The notes under the pieces are model-generated. The model did no database searches. It had not been told where the DNA came from and saw nothing but the letters and a program-made list of their open reading frames with translations. Of a stretch of DNA of 64,000 nt, positions 50,262 through 61,991 are shown in pieces. A program made the position numbers and the translations under genes. The stretch comes from Synechococcus sp. A10-1-5-1. GTDB lineage: Bacteria; Cyanobacteriota; Cyanobacteriia; PCC-6307; Cyanobiaceae. Every line of letters begins with the position of its first letter. The first letter of the stretch is position 1. Where the stretch lies: the NCBI RefSeq assembly GCF_023115425.1, contig NZ_CP096032.1, positions 1,922,001 to 1,986,000 on the forward strand. Direction: 5' to 3'.

Positions 50262-53200
50262 TTAGTTGCTGAGGGTGCGTCGCTGTGTGACCAGTTTGAA
50301 GGCTTCCACCCGATCGCCTTCCTGCCAGTTGGCAAAACGATCACAGCCGATGCCGCATTCGAAGCCGGTGGCGACTTCTTTGACATCGTCCTTGGCACGG
50401 CGCAGCGAGTCGAGGTCTCCCTCGAACATCTTTTCCTTGCCGCGCCAGACCCGCACCTTGCAGTTGCGCTGCAGTTTGCCGTTGGTGACGTAGCAGCCCG
50501 CCACGGCGCTCTTGCCGATGGTGAAGATCGCGCGAACCTCGGCTTCGCCCAGGGACTCCTCCACCAGCTCGGGCTCCAGAAGGCCTTCCATGGCCATCTG
50601 AATGTCCTCGAGCAGCTTGTAGATGACCTCGTAATCACGCACGTCTACGCCGGTGGCGTCAGCGGCACGCTTTGCGCCGGGGGCCATCGAGGTGTTGAAG
50701 CCGACGATCACGGCGCCGGAGGCCGCTGCCAGGTCGACGTCGGTTTCGGTGACTTCACCCGGTGCGGAGAGCAGAACGCGGACCTGGACCTCTTCTTGGG
50801 GCAGTTGCTCCAAGGAACCGAGGATCGCCTCGACGGAACCTTGGACGTCGGCCTTAAGGATGAGGTTGAGTTCCTTGAGCTCCCCTTCGCTGGCCTGGCC
50901 AGACATGGAGGCCAGGGACACCCGGCGGGAGGCCATTTGTTGGGCCAGGCGGGTGGCACGAGCTTCGGTGGCGCGATCGCCGACCACAGCACGGGCTGTC
51001 TTTTCGTCGGTGTAGACCTCAAATTCGTCACCAGCCGTCGGTACTTCGCTGAAGCCCAGGGCTTCAACGGCATAGGAGGGGCCGGCTTCTTTGACACGCT
51101 TGCCGTTGTCGTCAACCATGGCGCGGACTTTGCCCAGGATCGGGCCCGCGGCCAGCACGTCGCCGGTGCGCAGGGTGCCGTTCTGGATCAGCAGGGTGGC
51201 CACAGGTCCCTTCGCCTTGTCGAGGTGTGCCTCGATGACGGTGCCCCGAGCCATGCGATCAGGGTTGGCCTGAAGGTCCTCCACCTCGGTGACCAGCAGG
51301 ATCATCTCCAGCAGCTTGTCGATGTTCTCGCCCTTGATGGCGCTCACCGGCACCATCACGGTGTTGCCGCCCCAATCCTCAGCCACCAGTTCGTGGGAGG
51401 AGAGTTCCTGTTTGACGCGATCCGGGGAGGCGCCTTCTTTGTCGATCTTGTTGATCGCCACCACGATCGGCACCTTGGCGGCGCGGGCGTGGCTGATGGC
51501 TTCCAGGTTTTGGGGACGCACGCCGTCATCGGCGGCGACCACCAGCACGGCGACGTCGGTGACCTTCGTGCCGCGTGCACGCATGGCCGTGAAGGCCTCG
51601 TGGCCCGGGGTGTCGAGGAAGGTGATCTTCCGCTGCTCCCCAGCGTGGGGAACTTCGACTTGGTAGGCACCGATGTGCTGGGTGATGCCACCGGCTTCAC
51701 CGGCGGTGACACGGGTTTTGCGAATCGAGTCCAGCAGGCTGGTTTTGCCGTGGTCCACGTGGCCCATGACCGTGACCACAGGTGGGCGACGGATCAGGTG
51801 AGCCAGGTCGCTCTCTTCGATCATCTCGACCGTCTTGGCGGCCGCTTCTTCGACGTCGTCCTCGAGAACGGGGACACCGAATTCTTTGGACACCGTCTCG
51901 ATCGCTGAGAGATCGAGGGTCTGGGTCACCGTGGCGATGATGCCCTTGAAGAAGAGGCTCTTGATGATCTCGGAGCTCTCGACGCCGAGCTTGTCGGCCA
52001 GCTCCTGCACCGTGAGGTTGCCCTCCGGCACCACCAGCATTTCGGGCCGCTGTTGCTTGGCTTCCCGTGCTGCCCGCAGCTCCATCGCACGGCGGCGCTG
52101 ACGCTGACGTGCCGTTTCCTTGCGGCGTTTGCGGGCCACGACGGTCGGCTTGGGTTGCCCCGAGCTGGCGCTGCGGGGTTTCGCAGGGCGTGCGAGGGAG
52201 GCCTGCAGCACCACTGCGTCCGTGTCACCGGCGTATCCGCCGGTTTGTGCGGCCAGGGAGTCGTCGTTCTCGCCAATGATGTGAACCCGCTGGCGCTGCT
52301 TCTGGGGCGAGCGGCTGCGCAGTGCATCCAGACGGGCGCTGTCGTCCCAATCGGGGCGGCGGGGACGGGCACCTCCCGGGGGTTGGGGAGCGCGGAAGTT
52401 GGGGCGCCGGGGTGCCGAGGGAGGAGTCGCTGAGGGCCGAGCTGCATCACCGGTCGTGCCACCCGGGGCACCCGCAGGAGCGCCGGGTGCACCAGGGCGC
52501 CGTGGTGGCGGTGCACTGGGCCGTGCTCCGGGCTTCTGGAGCTGCATGAGCTCGCCTGGGGCCACTGGCTTCCGCATCCCGGGCATGCCAGGACGGGTCG
52601 GGGGTGCGGGGCGATTTCCGCCGCCAGGACCGCCCACATCGCGACGGATGGGCTTGCCCACCAGTTCCACCTGAGGGCGGGCCGGTTTAGCGGGCTTGCT
52701 GCCTTGGCCCACCCGCGTTGGGGCAGGCGCACCAGGGCGAGTGGGCATCCCTGGACGCTGGCTCAGGGCCGGACGACCGGACGGTGTGGAAGGACGCGCA
52801 CCGCCTTGACCGCCTTGAGGACGGCTGACCAGTTGGGGGCGACCAGCCCCTCCGCCTGCAGGGCGGGCGGGAGCGCCAGGGCGCTGTGGGCTGCCGGCAG
52901 CAGGCCGGGATACAGGAGGGGCTGGCTTCCGAGCCGGCGGAGCACCTGCGGGGGTCTTGGAGACGATGGCCGGAGCAGGGCGGCTCGGGGCGGGAGCGCC
53001 GGGACGGCTGGGGGGGGCACCAGCAGCCGGCTTGACCACAGGCTTTGCCGCGGTGGGTCGGGCTGGAGGCGCTGAAGGGGCGGCTGGACGGCTGGGAGGC
53101 GCACTGGCCGCGGGTTTCGCGGCTGGCTTTGCAGCGGGCTGAGCCACAGGCTTGGCAGCCGCAGGCTTCGCAGCAGGAGCAGGTGCTGCAGTGGGCCGGC

Positions 53201-53603
53201 TGGGGGGAGCTGTGGGTGAAGCTGGGCGAGCTGGAGCAGCAGGCTTGGCGGCCTGAGGCTGGGGCCGAGGAGCAGGGGACGCAGCCGCAGGCTTAGCCGG
53301 AGCAGGGCTTGTCGCAGCCGGTTTGGTCGCCGCGGGTTTCGCGGGCGCTGCCGGTGCGGCAGGGGCAGCTTTCTTCACCGAAAGGATGGCTTTTTGGGGT
53401 TCGGCCGCTGCCGGAGAAGCCTTGCTGCCGTTTCCGCCACCTTTGATCAGGCTGCGAATCTGCGCTGCCTCGTCATCGCTGATGGAGCTGCTGTGGCTCT
53501 TCGCTGCGATCGACAGTTTCTCGGCGGCATCGAGCACATCCTTGTTCTCAAGGCCCAAGTCCTTGGACAGCTCGTAAATCCTGACTTTGCCGCTGCTGGT
53601 CAT
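50262..53603 (-). CDS. infB: Translation initiation factor IF-2
   Basis: IF-2 places initiator tRNA on the 30S subunit. The product is 1113 residues. A short IF2N motif is at 1-60 ([20 protein letters not shown]). A disordered Pro/Ala/Lys/Arg-rich region of about 400 residues with many [10 protein letters not shown]-like repeats follows. A second IF2N domain is near 525-580 ([19 protein letters not shown]). The GTPase domain has [17 protein letters not shown] near 617, DTPGHEAF near 664 and NKID near 718. Domains II-IV end at [10 protein letters not shown]. The order behind rimP, nusA and rnpM is the classical bacterial nusA operon. Confidence 0.97.
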   Translation of the reverse strand: MTSSGKVRIYELSKDLGLENKDVLDAAEKLSIAAKSHSSSISDDEAAQIRSLIKGGGNGSKASPAAAEPQKAILSVKKAAPAAPAAPAKPAATKPAATSPAPAKPAAASPAPRPQPQAAKPAAPARPASPTAPPSRPTAAPAPAAKPAAAKPVAQPAAKPAAKPAASAPPSRPAAPSAPPARPTAAKPVVKPAAGAPPSRPGAPAPSRPAPAIVSKTPAGAPPARKPAPPVSRPAAGSPQRPGAPARPAGGGAGRPQLVSRPQGGQGGARPSTPSGRPALSQRPGMPTRPGAPAPTRVGQGSKPAKPARPQVELVGKPIRRDVGGPGGGNRPAPPTRPGMPGMRKPVAPGELMQLQKPGARPSAPPPRRPGAPGAPAGAPGGTTGDAARPSATPPSAPRRPNFRAPQPPGGARPRRPDWDDSARLDALRSRSPQKQRQRVHIIGENDDSLAAQTGGYAGDTDAVVLQASLARPAKPRSASSGQPKPTVVARKRRKETARQRQRRRAMELRAAREAKQQRPEMLVVPEGNLTVQELADKLGVESSEIIKSLFFKGIIATVTQTLDLSAIETVSKEFGVPVLEDDVEEAAAKTVEMIEESDLAHLIRRPPVVTVMGHVDHGKTSLLDSIRKTRVTAGEAGGITQHIGAYQVEVPHAGEQRKITFLDTPGHEAFTAMRARGTKVTDVAVLVVAADDGVRPQNLEAISHARAAKVPIVVAINKIDKEGASPDRVKQELSSHELVAEDWGGNTVMVPVSAIKGENIDKLLEMILLVTEVEDLQANPDRMARGTVIEAHLDKAKGPVATLLIQNGTLRTGDVLAAGPILGKVRAMVDDNGKRVKEAGPSYAVEALGFSEVPTAGDEFEVYTDEKTARAVVGDRATEARATRLAQQMASRRVSLASMSGQASEGELKELNLILKADVQGSVEAILGSLEQLPQEEVQVRVLLSAPGEVTETDVDLAAASGAVIVGFNTSMAPGAKRAADATGVDVRDYEVIYKLLEDIQMAMEGLLEPELVEESLGEAEVRAIFTIGKSAVAGCYVTNGKLQRNCKVRVWRGKEKMFEGDLDSLRRAKDDVKEVATGFECGIGCDRFANWQEGDRVEAFKLVTQRRTLSN

Positions 53604-53689
53604 TCAGTGCTCCAAGTGGTCGGGGGCAACACGTGCCACCGGGCCATCACCCACAGTGAGGCCACTATTTATCTTGCCTCAGCGCCTGA

Positions 53690-53947
53690 TTAAGAGGTGG
53701 CATTCAGGCGCTGCTCCAAGGCCGAGTAGATGGAATCTGACACTTGGCACCGGAGTGCCTTCTGCAGACGTTTGCGGCGCTTGGCTTCCTCAAAACAGCT
53801 CTCAGTCGGGCAGAGGTAGGCCGATCGGCCCATTCCCTGGTCAAGAGCCATGCCGCCCTCGGCAAGGCGGATGACCCGCAGCAGTTGCTGGCGATCCAGC
53901 AGTGCTCGGCAGGTCACACAACGCCTGAGGACGGACTGTTGTTTCAC
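53690..53947 (-). CDS. rnpM: YlxR/RnpM-family RNA-binding protein (DUF448)
   Basis: An 85-residue protein with CVTCRALLDRQQLLRVIRLA at 8-27 and GRSAYLCPTESCFEEAKRR near 42-60, the YlxR fold. The Bacillus homologue RnpM binds RNase P RNA. The start overlaps the nusA stop by four bases (ATGA, 53944-53947). It is followed by infB after 86 bases. Confidence 0.93.
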   Translation of the reverse strand: MKQQSVLRRCVTCRALLDRQQLLRVIRLAEGGMALDQGMGRSAYLCPTESCFEEAKRRKRLQKALRCQVSDSIYSALEQRLNATS

Positions 53948-55389
53948 CGGGCTCCTTCCTCGTCGCTGACGTCCTCGGTGACCTCTTCAGCTGCCTCTTC
54001 GACAACCTCTTCGGCGACCTCTGCAACGGCCTCTGCCACGGGCTCCTGCTCGTAGGCAGTTTCGTCATAGTTGGCCTGGTCGCCGTACTCCTCTTCGTCT
54101 TCAGGCAGCGGATAGAGCTCCCGGAGACGGGCATCCTCCTCGGCACGGAGGGCGTGTTCAGCCTCCATCCGGGCTTCGGCTTCGGCCTGAAGTGCCTCCT
54201 CTTCTTGGCGCATGGCGATCAGCTCTGAGACCTTTTCGTCCTCAGATGTCTGGTCGTACTCGGTGCTGTTCTTGATATCGATTTTCCAGCCGGTCAGGCG
54301 AGCAGCGAGGCGCACGTTCTGACCCTCACGGCCGATGGCCAGGCTGAGCTGATCGGGGGGGACCAGGACGTGGGCGTGCTGTCCTTCCGGATCCACCAGG
54401 CGCACCGCTTCAACGCGGGCGGGGCTGAGGGAGTTGGCGATGTACTGGCCGGGGTCATGGGACCAGCGGATCACGTCGATTTTTTCGCCGCGCAGTTCGT
54501 TGACGACCTGCTGGATGCGGGAACCACGGGCACCGATGCAAGCGCCCACGGGATCGACCTCACGCTCAACGCTGTCGACGGCCACTTTCGTCCGGGGACC
54601 CACCGAGCGGGACGGGGGGTTCGCCTCTCGGGCGACCGCGACGATGCGGACGGAGCCTTCCTGGATCTCGGGAACCTCGTTCTCGAAGAGATAAACCACA
54701 AGGCCGGCGTTGGCTCGGCTGACAAAGAGCTGGGGACCCCGGCGGGGGATTTCGCTGACTTCCTTGAGGAAGACCTTGAAGGTGGCGTTGGCTCGGTAGT
54801 TGTCGTTCGGCAGTTGATCGCGGCGGGGCAGTTCGGCCTCCACTTCGGGGCGACCCAGGCCGCTGCTCACGGCCATGATCACGCTCTGTCGCTCGAAGCG
54901 GATCACGCGAGCAGTCAGAACGGGATCTTCGAGGTCGGCGAATTCCTCCTGGATCATCCGGCGCTGCTGATCGCGCAGCTTCTGGGCCAGAACTTGTTTG
55001 GTGGTGGCAGCGGCCATCCGACCGAAGTCTTCTTTCTCGGGGGTGACATCCAGCACCACCGTGTCACCGGCCTGGGCGTCTTCGGCCACCTGCATCACCT
55101 CTGCCAGGGCGATTTGGTGGTCTTCGCTCTCGACCTCTTCCACGATGATCTTCGAGGCCAGCACCCGATAACCCTCTTCATCGAGGTCCAGGGCGACATC
55201 AAAGTTGGAGAAGTAGTCCTCTTCGAAGGGGTCTTCACTGATCCCCAGATAAAGGGTGCGCCGGTAACGCTCATAGCCCTTGAGTAGGGCTTCACGCAGG
55301 GCTGCTTCCACCACCGCAGGGGGCAGCTTCTTCTCTTCGCTGATGTCCTCGATCAGGTTGGAGAGACCGGGGAGCAGGACCAGTGCCAT
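53944..55389 (-). CDS. nusA: Transcription termination/antitermination factor NusA
   Basis: A 481-residue RNA polymerase-binding factor. The N-terminal domain (MALVLLPGLSNLIEDISEEK) is followed by S1 (EDAQAGDTVVLDVTPEK; VIRFERQSVIMAV), KH1 and KH2 domains (DPVGACIGARGSRIQQVVNE near 280; LSLAIGREGQNVRLAARLTG near 350). The last 100 residues are strongly acidic, replacing the AR repeats of E. coli NusA, as in other cyanobacteria. It lies between rimP and rnpM. Confidence 0.97.
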   Translation of the reverse strand: MALVLLPGLSNLIEDISEEKKLPPAVVEAALREALLKGYERYRRTLYLGISEDPFEEDYFSNFDVALDLDEEGYRVLASKIIVEEVESEDHQIALAEVMQVAEDAQAGDTVVLDVTPEKEDFGRMAAATTKQVLAQKLRDQQRRMIQEEFADLEDPVLTARVIRFERQSVIMAVSSGLGRPEVEAELPRRDQLPNDNYRANATFKVFLKEVSEIPRRGPQLFVSRANAGLVVYLFENEVPEIQEGSVRIVAVAREANPPSRSVGPRTKVAVDSVEREVDPVGACIGARGSRIQQVVNELRGEKIDVIRWSHDPGQYIANSLSPARVEAVRLVDPEGQHAHVLVPPDQLSLAIGREGQNVRLAARLTGWKIDIKNSTEYDQTSEDEKVSELIAMRQEEEALQAEAEARMEAEHALRAEEDARLRELYPLPEDEEEYGDQANYDETAYEQEPVAEAVAEVAEEVVEEAAEEVTEDVSDEEGAR

Positions 55390-55431
55390 GGCAGGTGGTT
55401 GGGTGCGGAATGGAGAGGGGGAAGGAGGGGG

Positions 55432-55905
55432 TTAGGCCTCTTTGGGTGTGACCAGCTTCACGCTGATCACGTCAGGGCGCGGGATTCGAACCGTGCGTCC
55501 GCGGACATTGAGGAGAACGTTCTCCCCATCGCGTTCGAGCAGGAGGCCCTCACGCTCGCTTTCGCCCCCCGATTTGGCGTCGCGGTAGCGGATCGAGACC
55601 GGGAAGCCGCGGAAGCTGCGGAAGTCGCGATCGTCGTGCAGCTCCTCGCTGACACCCGGACTGCTGATTTCCAGAACATAAGCGTCCTCGAGCAGACCGC
55701 TGTTCTCAATGGCGTCGCCCAGCACTCCGCTGAAGCTGGCGCAGTTGTCCAGGCTGACGTCTCCGCCATCGGCTAGACGCAGCTGAACTAGCAGCGTCAT
55801 TGGGATCCGGTGGGTCAGCAGTTCAAGGCCGCAGACCTGGAATCCAGCAGCTTCCGCCACCTGGCTAGCCAGGTTTTGGAGGTCGAGGAGCAGGGGATGC
55901 GGCAA
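55432..55905 (-). CDS. rimP: Ribosome maturation factor RimP
   Basis: A 30S assembly factor. From TTG 55905 the product is 157 residues (MPHPLLLDLQNLASQVAEAA). The family core is seen in GLELLTHRIPMTLLVQLRLA, SLDNCASFSGVLGDAIE and YVLEISSPGVSEEL, followed by a small SH3-like C-terminal domain. The frame continues to another TTG at 55986, but those 27 extra residues are not like the family. First gene of the rimP-nusA-rnpM-infB operon, with a 42-base gap to nusA. Confidence 0.92.
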   Translation of the reverse strand: MPHPLLLDLQNLASQVAEAAGFQVCGLELLTHRIPMTLLVQLRLADGGDVSLDNCASFSGVLGDAIENSGLLEDAYVLEISSPGVSEELHDDRDFRSFRGFPVSIRYRDAKSGGESEREGLLLERDGENVLLNVRGRTVRIPRPDVISVKLVTPKEA

Positions 55906-56056
55906 AGCCTGGACAGTGAACAGGGGAACGGGCAACCCGTCCGGCACCTGCAGTGATCTGCTGTCTGGCTGGTCAGTGGCTCCCAAGGAGACGTCACTGC
56001 TCAGTCAGAGGTGCCCGCCGGGCACAAGCAAACCCTACGCGATCGCCGTCGGAGCG

Positions 56057-56326
56057 TCAGGCCCCCATGCCGCTGAGATCTGCGGCCGGGGGTTCCATGT
56101 AGGAATCGCCAGGCTGGGTCTCTCCCCTCAAGCTGGGGTCCTGATTCAGGCACTGCGCTTTCTGTTCATCGGTGCGCAGGAACTGGCAAACCCGTGCGTA
56201 GAGCTTGGAGCGGGTGGAGGGCTGGCCTTGGCTGAAGTGCACCTGCTCGACTCCACCCACGAGGCCCTGGATCTCCACTTGGCAAAGCGCGCAGCGTTGA
56301 CGGGTGCCCGAGGGAATAGCGGCCAT
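56057..56326 (-). CDS. Hypothetical protein with single CxxC, picocyanobacterial type
   Basis: An 89-residue protein from ATG 56326 (MAAIPSGTRQRCALCQVEIQ). A CALC pair near 12-15 and two further cysteines (RVCQFL, AQCLNQ) suggest a small zinc or disulphide site. The C-terminus is Pro/Glu/Ser-rich with no structure (PGDSYMEPPAADLSGMGA). I recognise no family. It is divergent from the phosphoesterase gene, and their start codons overlap in CCATGCC. An in-frame start at 56362 is possible but adds little. Confidence 0.6.
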   Translation of the reverse strand: MAAIPSGTRQRCALCQVEIQGLVGGVEQVHFSQGQPSTRSKLYARVCQFLRTDEQKAQCLNQDPSLRGETQPGDSYMEPPAADLSGMGA

Positions 56327-57170
56327 GCCAGCTCGTGAAAGAAGGGGCAACTTAGGGCGCAAGTCCCGGTCGATTGGTGTGCCAGGCCTCCTGCAGTTCA
56401 GCGATCCCCATCTGTTGGCAGACCCAGGTGGTTATTGCCGCGGTCGCCCCTCCATGACTTCCTTGGTCCATGGCCTCAGGCAGGCCCTGGTTCAGATCGA
56501 TCGGCGACCGGATCTGCTCTTGATCACCGGAGACCTCTGCCAGGACGAGAGTTGGGGTGGCTATCGGCGTCTGCTGGACGCTTTGGATCAGTTTGAGGCG
56601 CTTCAGCAGGTGCCCTTGGCCTTGACCCCGGGTAACCATGACCATCTGGCCTTGCTTCGCGCGGCCTTGGGACGGCGGGCGGTGATCGCCCCGGCGGCCC
56701 TGGACTGCGGTGGCTGGACCCTGCTCTTGCTCTCGACCCACCGCAGTGGTTGTGTTGCGGGTTCCCTCGATCCTCGGCAGCTGGCCTGGCTGGAGCGCCA
56801 GCTGGCGGCTGCTCGACAGCCCGTGGTTCTGGCCCTTCACCATCCCCCGGTGCCAATCGGGGACCCTGGACTGGACCCGATCGCGCTGCAGGATTCGGGG
56901 CCCCTTTTGCAGTGCCTCCAGCAGGCCCCGGTGATCAAGGCCGTTCTGTTTGGCCATGTCCATCAGCATTGGCAGGGGGAACTGCCTCGCGCCGGTGGCG
57001 GCCCTCCGATTCCCCTTTGGGCGTGTCCTTCGTCGCTGGCGCCGTTTGCGGCTGTGCAGCCCTGCCCCTTAGGGCATTCGGATTGGCCAGGGGGCCGGTG
57101 GCTCACCCTGCAGGATTCCGCAGAGGTGGTCTCGACCCTGCTGCGCTGGTCTCCTTTGGAATCTGCCTAG
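56325..57170 (+). CDS. Metallophosphoesterase (CpdA-like)
   Basis: A 281-residue calcineurin-like phosphoesterase from ATG 56325; the domain itself begins near GTG 56379 (VPGLLQFSDPHLLADPG). Di-metal motifs are complete: DPHL near 33, GDLCQDES near 73, GNHDH near 107, HHPPVP near 174 and GHVHQHW near 211. The pattern fits the cyclic 3',5'-AMP phosphodiesterase CpdA group. True substrate unproven. The HtrA-type protease starts 13 bases after its stop. Confidence 0.88.
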   Translation: MPARERRGNLGRKSRSIGVPGLLQFSDPHLLADPGGYCRGRPSMTSLVHGLRQALVQIDRRPDLLLITGDLCQDESWGGYRRLLDALDQFEALQQVPLALTPGNHDHLALLRAALGRRAVIAPAALDCGGWTLLLLSTHRSGCVAGSLDPRQLAWLERQLAAARQPVVLALHHPPVPIGDPGLDPIALQDSGPLLQCLQQAPVIKAVLFGHVHQHWQGELPRAGGGPPIPLWACPSSLAPFAAVQPCPLGHSDWPGGRWLTLQDSAEVVSTLLRWSPLESA

Positions 57171-58298
<1,128 letters not shown>

Positions 58299-58336
58299 GG
58301 CCTGAGCTACGGTCGCCGGTCAGTGAAAACGGCGTG

Positions 58337-59050
58337 ATGGCGGATCTGCAGGATCAAATGAAACAGGCGGTCGCTGCGGCTGCCACCGAGCAGATCCAGA
58401 GCGGCATGGTGGTGGGCCTGGGGTCAGGTTCAACCGCGGCCCTGATGATTCAGGCCCTCGGCGCCAAGCTCAAAAGCGGCGAACTGCAGGACATTGTTGG
58501 GGTCACGACCTCCTTTCAAGGAGAGGTACTGGCGGCCGAGCTGGGTATTCCGTTGCAGAGCCTGAATGCGGTGGATCGAATCGATCTGGCCATCGATGGT
58601 GCCGATGAGGTGGATCCCTCCTTCCAGCTGATCAAGGGCGGTGGCGCCTGCCATGTTCAGGAAAAGCTGGTGGCGGTCCGCGCCAAGCGCTTCGTGGTGG
58701 TGGTGGATTCCACCAAGCTTGTGGACACGCTCAACCTGGGCTTCCTGCTTCCTGTCGAAGTGATGCCCGGTGCCTGGCGTCAGGTTCAGGGGCAACTTAA
58801 AGAGATGGGTGGTGATGCCCAGCTCCGCATGGCGCTCAAGAAGGCCGGCCCGGTGGTGACCGATCAGGGCAACCTGGTGCTGGATGTCAAGTTCAGCGGC
58901 GGCATCGGCGATCCCGTCAGCTTGGAGAAGGAGATCAACAACCTCCCCGGTGTCCTGGAGAACGGCCTGTTCGTGAACATCACTGACCAGGTGCTGGTCG
59001 GTGAAATCACCGATGGCGTCGCTGGCGTTCGGGACCTGGTCAAGCGCTGA
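58337..59050 (+). CDS. rpiA: Ribose-5-phosphate isomerase A
   Basis: A 237-residue isomerase of the Calvin cycle and pentose phosphate pathway, start ATG 58337 ([20 protein letters not shown]). Family motifs are [13 protein letters not shown] near 25-37, DGADEVDP near 84-91 and [11 protein letters not shown] near 98-108, with the catalytic Glu in the last. The frame is open to 58295, inside the protease stop, with no extra family sequence. It precedes convergent hisD by 22 bases. Confidence 0.97.
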   Translation: MADLQDQMKQAVAAAATEQIQSGMVVGLGSGSTAALMIQALGAKLKSGELQDIVGVTTSFQGEVLAAELGIPLQSLNAVDRIDLAIDGADEVDPSFQLIKGGGACHVQEKLVAVRAKRFVVVVDSTKLVDTLNLGFLLPVEVMPGAWRQVQGQLKEMGGDAQLRMALKKAGPVVTDQGNLVLDVKFSGGIGDPVSLEKEINNLPGVLENGLFVNITDQVLVGEITDGVAGVRDLVKR

Positions 59051-59072
59051 CCCGCGCCCGCTGGTTTAGGCG

Positions 59073-60407
59073 TTAGGTCAGCCGGCGGCGGACGGACTCC
59101 GCGTGGCTGTGGAGTCCTTCACTGTCGGCCAGGATGCCAACGGCAGTGCCAGTGGCTTCCAAGGCTTGCCGGTTGAACTGAATCAAGCTGGTGTGGCGCA
59201 TGAAGGTCTCCACACACAGGGCTCCAGCAAACCGGGCCGTCCCCGCGGTGGGCAGGGTGTGGTTTGGGCCGGCCAGGTAATCGCCAACGGCTTCCGGAGT
59301 CCAGGCCCCCATGAAGATGGCCCCGGCCTGTTGGATTTGGTCGGCCAGGGGCTCAGGGTGCTCCACCTGCAGTTCCAGGTGTTCTGGAGCGAAGCGATCG
59401 CTGAGTTGGGCTGCCTCGTCCAGGTTCGAGCAGACCACGATCAAGCCCCAGTCGTTCAGGGCCTGGCGGGTGATGGTGGCGCGGGGGTGCCCCTCTAGTT
59501 GCTTCTCGATGGCTCCGGGGATGGCTTGCGCCAGGTCCTCGCTGGTGGTCAGCAAGATGGCTGCTGCCAGGGGGTCATGCTCCGCCTGGGCCAGCAGATC
59601 GGCCGCGACATGGTCGGGGTTGGCGCTCCCGTCAGCAATGACCAGCACTTCACTGGGGCCGGCGAGTGAATCGATGGCCACCCGGCCATAGACCGCTTTC
59701 TTAGCCAAGGTCACGTAGAGATTGCCCGGACCGCTGATGACGTCGACCCTGGGGATGGATTCGGTGCCGTAGGCCAGGGCTCCGACGGCTTGGGCACCTC
59801 CGACCCGGTAGATCTCATCGATGCCAGCCAGATGGGCTGCGGCCAAGACGGTGGTGTTGATCCGGCCGTCTGGACCGGGAGGGGTGACCATGACCACCCG
59901 CTGGACCCCAGCGACCTTGGCGGGCACGGCGTTCATCAGAACAGTGCTCGGGTAGCTGGCGCGGCCACCGGGGACGTACAGACCGGCCCGCTCCACCGGC
60001 CGCCAGCGGCGGCCCAGGCGTTCACCGTGCTGACCGGTGATGGCCAGATCGTTGGGGAGTTGGCGTTGGTGAAAATCCAGGATTCGGCGGTGGGCCAGGC
60101 CCAGGGCCTCCTGCAACTCCGAGGGTGTGGCGGCCCATGCCGCCTTGATCTCCTCTTGGGGGACGCGCAGGGGGTCAGGGCGCACCCCGTCGAATCGCTC
60201 CGTCAGCTCAAAGAGGGCGGCATCGCCCTGGTGCTGGACCTGCTCGAGGATCGACTCGACCCGTTGAGCAACGTCGCGGCTTTGACCACTTCCGGTGCGC
60301 TCGGCAATGGCCTCAAGCCGTTGACCGGCTTGCTCGGCATCCCGGAGCAGCTCAATCTGCAGCTGCGCGATGGACTCGGCACGGCTTGGAGGGGAGCTGG
60401 CGGTCAC
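59073..60407 (-). CDS. hisD: Histidinol dehydrogenase
   Basis: A 444-residue NAD-dependent zinc enzyme catalysing the last two steps of histidine synthesis. Recognised by GLYVPGGRASYPSTVLMNAV near 137, AAHLAGIDEIYRVGGAQAVG near 190, SGPGNLYVTLAKK near 222, the zinc-site residues QAEHDP and the catalytic EHLELQ near 343, plus NHTLPT near 388. Length fits the family. The first 40 residues are more variable. It is single on its strand between rpiA and rpsT. Confidence 0.97.
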   Translation of the reverse strand: MTASSPPSRAESIAQLQIELLRDAEQAGQRLEAIAERTGSGQSRDVAQRVESILEQVQHQGDAALFELTERFDGVRPDPLRVPQEEIKAAWAATPSELQEALGLAHRRILDFHQRQLPNDLAITGQHGERLGRRWRPVERAGLYVPGGRASYPSTVLMNAVPAKVAGVQRVVMVTPPGPDGRINTTVLAAAHLAGIDEIYRVGGAQAVGALAYGTESIPRVDVISGPGNLYVTLAKKAVYGRVAIDSLAGPSEVLVIADGSANPDHVAADLLAQAEHDPLAAAILLTTSEDLAQAIPGAIEKQLEGHPRATITRQALNDWGLIVVCSNLDEAAQLSDRFAPEHLELQVEHPEPLADQIQQAGAIFMGAWTPEAVGDYLAGPNHTLPTAGTARFAGALCVETFMRHTSLIQFNRQALEATGTAVGILADSEGLHSHAESVRRRLT

Positions 60408-60428
60408 GAAACCGTTGTGCTGCGGTGA

Positions 60429-60818
<390 letters not shown>

Positions 60819-60829
60819 TTTTTTAGGTT

Positions 60830-60853
60830 GGATCCAAGGTGACCCTTGGATCC
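60830..60853 (+). promoter_or_regulatory. Perfect 24-base palindrome immediately before tatD start
   Basis: GGATCCAAGG-TGAC-CCTTGGATCC: ten base pairs with a four-base loop, starting 12 bases after the rpsT stop and ending directly before ATG 60854. No T tract follows. As RNA it would place a strong hairpin exactly where the tatD ribosome-binding site should be. Confidence 0.6.
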
Positions 60854-61675
60854 ATGGCAGCTGCCGTTGCTCTCGAGAGCCTTTCGGCTCCTTTGATTGA
60901 TAGCCACTGCCACATCGTCTTTCGAAATTTTGACGAGGACTTGGAGGAGGTTGCCCAACGCTGGCGGGATGCCGGCGTGGGTCGCCTCCTTCACGCATGT
61001 GTGGAGCCCTCTGAAATTCCGGCGATTCGAGCGCTAGCGGATCGATTTCCTGAGCTCCGCTACTCCGTCGGTGTCCATCCCCTGGACCCGGAACATTGGG
61101 CCCCCGATACGCAACAGGTGCTGCGGGAGGCGGCGCAGGCCGACCCCAGGGTTGTGGCGATCGGAGAGCTCGGCCTGGATCTCTTCCGCGACAAAAATCT
61201 CGAGCAGCAGCTGGCGATGCTGCGGCCCCAGCTCGATCTTGCCGTGGAGCTGGATCTTCCGGTGATCATTCACTGCCGTGATGCCGCCGAGCCGATGCTG
61301 AGCGAGTTGCGCGATCGTGCGGATCGAGGCGCCTGTCCCAAAGGCGTGATGCACTGCTGGAGCGGGACCCCTGAGGAGATGCAGGGCTTTCTTGAGCTTG
61401 GCCTCTACATCAGCTTCAGCGGAAACGTGACCTTCCCGAAGGCCACCGACACCCACGCTTGTGCCCAGGCGGTTCCGGCTGAGCGCTTCCTGGTGGAGAC
61501 CGATTGCCCGTTCTTGGCCCCGGTGCCGCGACGTGGAAAGCGCAACGAACCGTCCTATGTCATGGCCGTGGCTCAGCGGGTTGCAGAGCTGCGCCAGGAC
61601 TCTCTGCAGGCCGTCGCCTTACAGAGCACCTCCAACGCATGTGCGCTGTTTGGTCCCGCTCTTCACAATGTATGA
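60854..61675 (+). CDS. tatD: TatD-family metal-dependent hydrolase
   Basis: A 273-residue TIM-barrel DNase/hydrolase. Metal-binding motifs are DSHCHI near 15, GELGLDLFR near 104, IHCRDA near 137, HCWSG near 165 and ETDCPFLAP near 213. I choose ATG 60854 (MAAAVALESLSAPLIDSHCH); a GTG at 60839 would begin inside the palindrome. The TatD family has 3'-5' exonuclease activity and is linked to DNA repair or RNA quality control. It lies between rpsT and rpoB. Confidence 0.93.
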   Translation: MAAAVALESLSAPLIDSHCHIVFRNFDEDLEEVAQRWRDAGVGRLLHACVEPSEIPAIRALADRFPELRYSVGVHPLDPEHWAPDTQQVLREAAQADPRVVAIGELGLDLFRDKNLEQQLAMLRPQLDLAVELDLPVIIHCRDAAEPMLSELRDRADRGACPKGVMHCWSGTPEEMQGFLELGLYISFSGNVTFPKATDTHACAQAVPAERFLVETDCPFLAPVPRRGKRNEPSYVMAVAQRVAELRQDSLQAVALQSTSNACALFGPALHNV

Positions 61676-61991
61676 TGTTTCATTGGCCTGGCAGCGAGTC
61701 GTGATTTATCCGTGCTCGTTGCAGCCCGAGAGCGCTTACCAGGGATCTGGTGAGTTAGCCCATGACCAGTGGTGCGTTGTCTTTCCGGTGCGAGTTGTCG
61801 TTTCCTGCGGTGTTCAAGCGATCTGAATAGGCGCCTCAGCTGGCCAGCCGTCCCCTTCGGGAGCGGCTGGCTCTGTCGTCTGTGTGGTGGTGTCGCGCTG
61901 ACATCCCCTGATCTGTCTTGATCACCGCCTGGTTCTGAAACTTCTGTCCAGGCCCTCCGTTCCGTTTCACCCGTTCCTGCAGGTTCACCGC
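61676..61991. other. 316-base leader/promoter region of rpoB
   Basis: No credible gene. It contains a stem GCCAGCCG/CGGCTGGC around TCCCCTTCGGGAG (61843-61871), which has no T tract. Long promoter-proximal regions before rpoB are usual. Regulatory boxes are not clear enough to name. Confidence 0.5.

Noticed and set aside
50247-51908. A 553-codon plus-strand frame opposite infB
   Set aside because: Antisense of the IF-2 GTPase domain; composition is that of a shadow frame.
52053-53296. Repetitive Pro/Ala-rich stretches as possible DNA repeats
   Set aside because: They encode the disordered region of IF-2; the repetition is at amino-acid level, not a repeat array or CRISPR.
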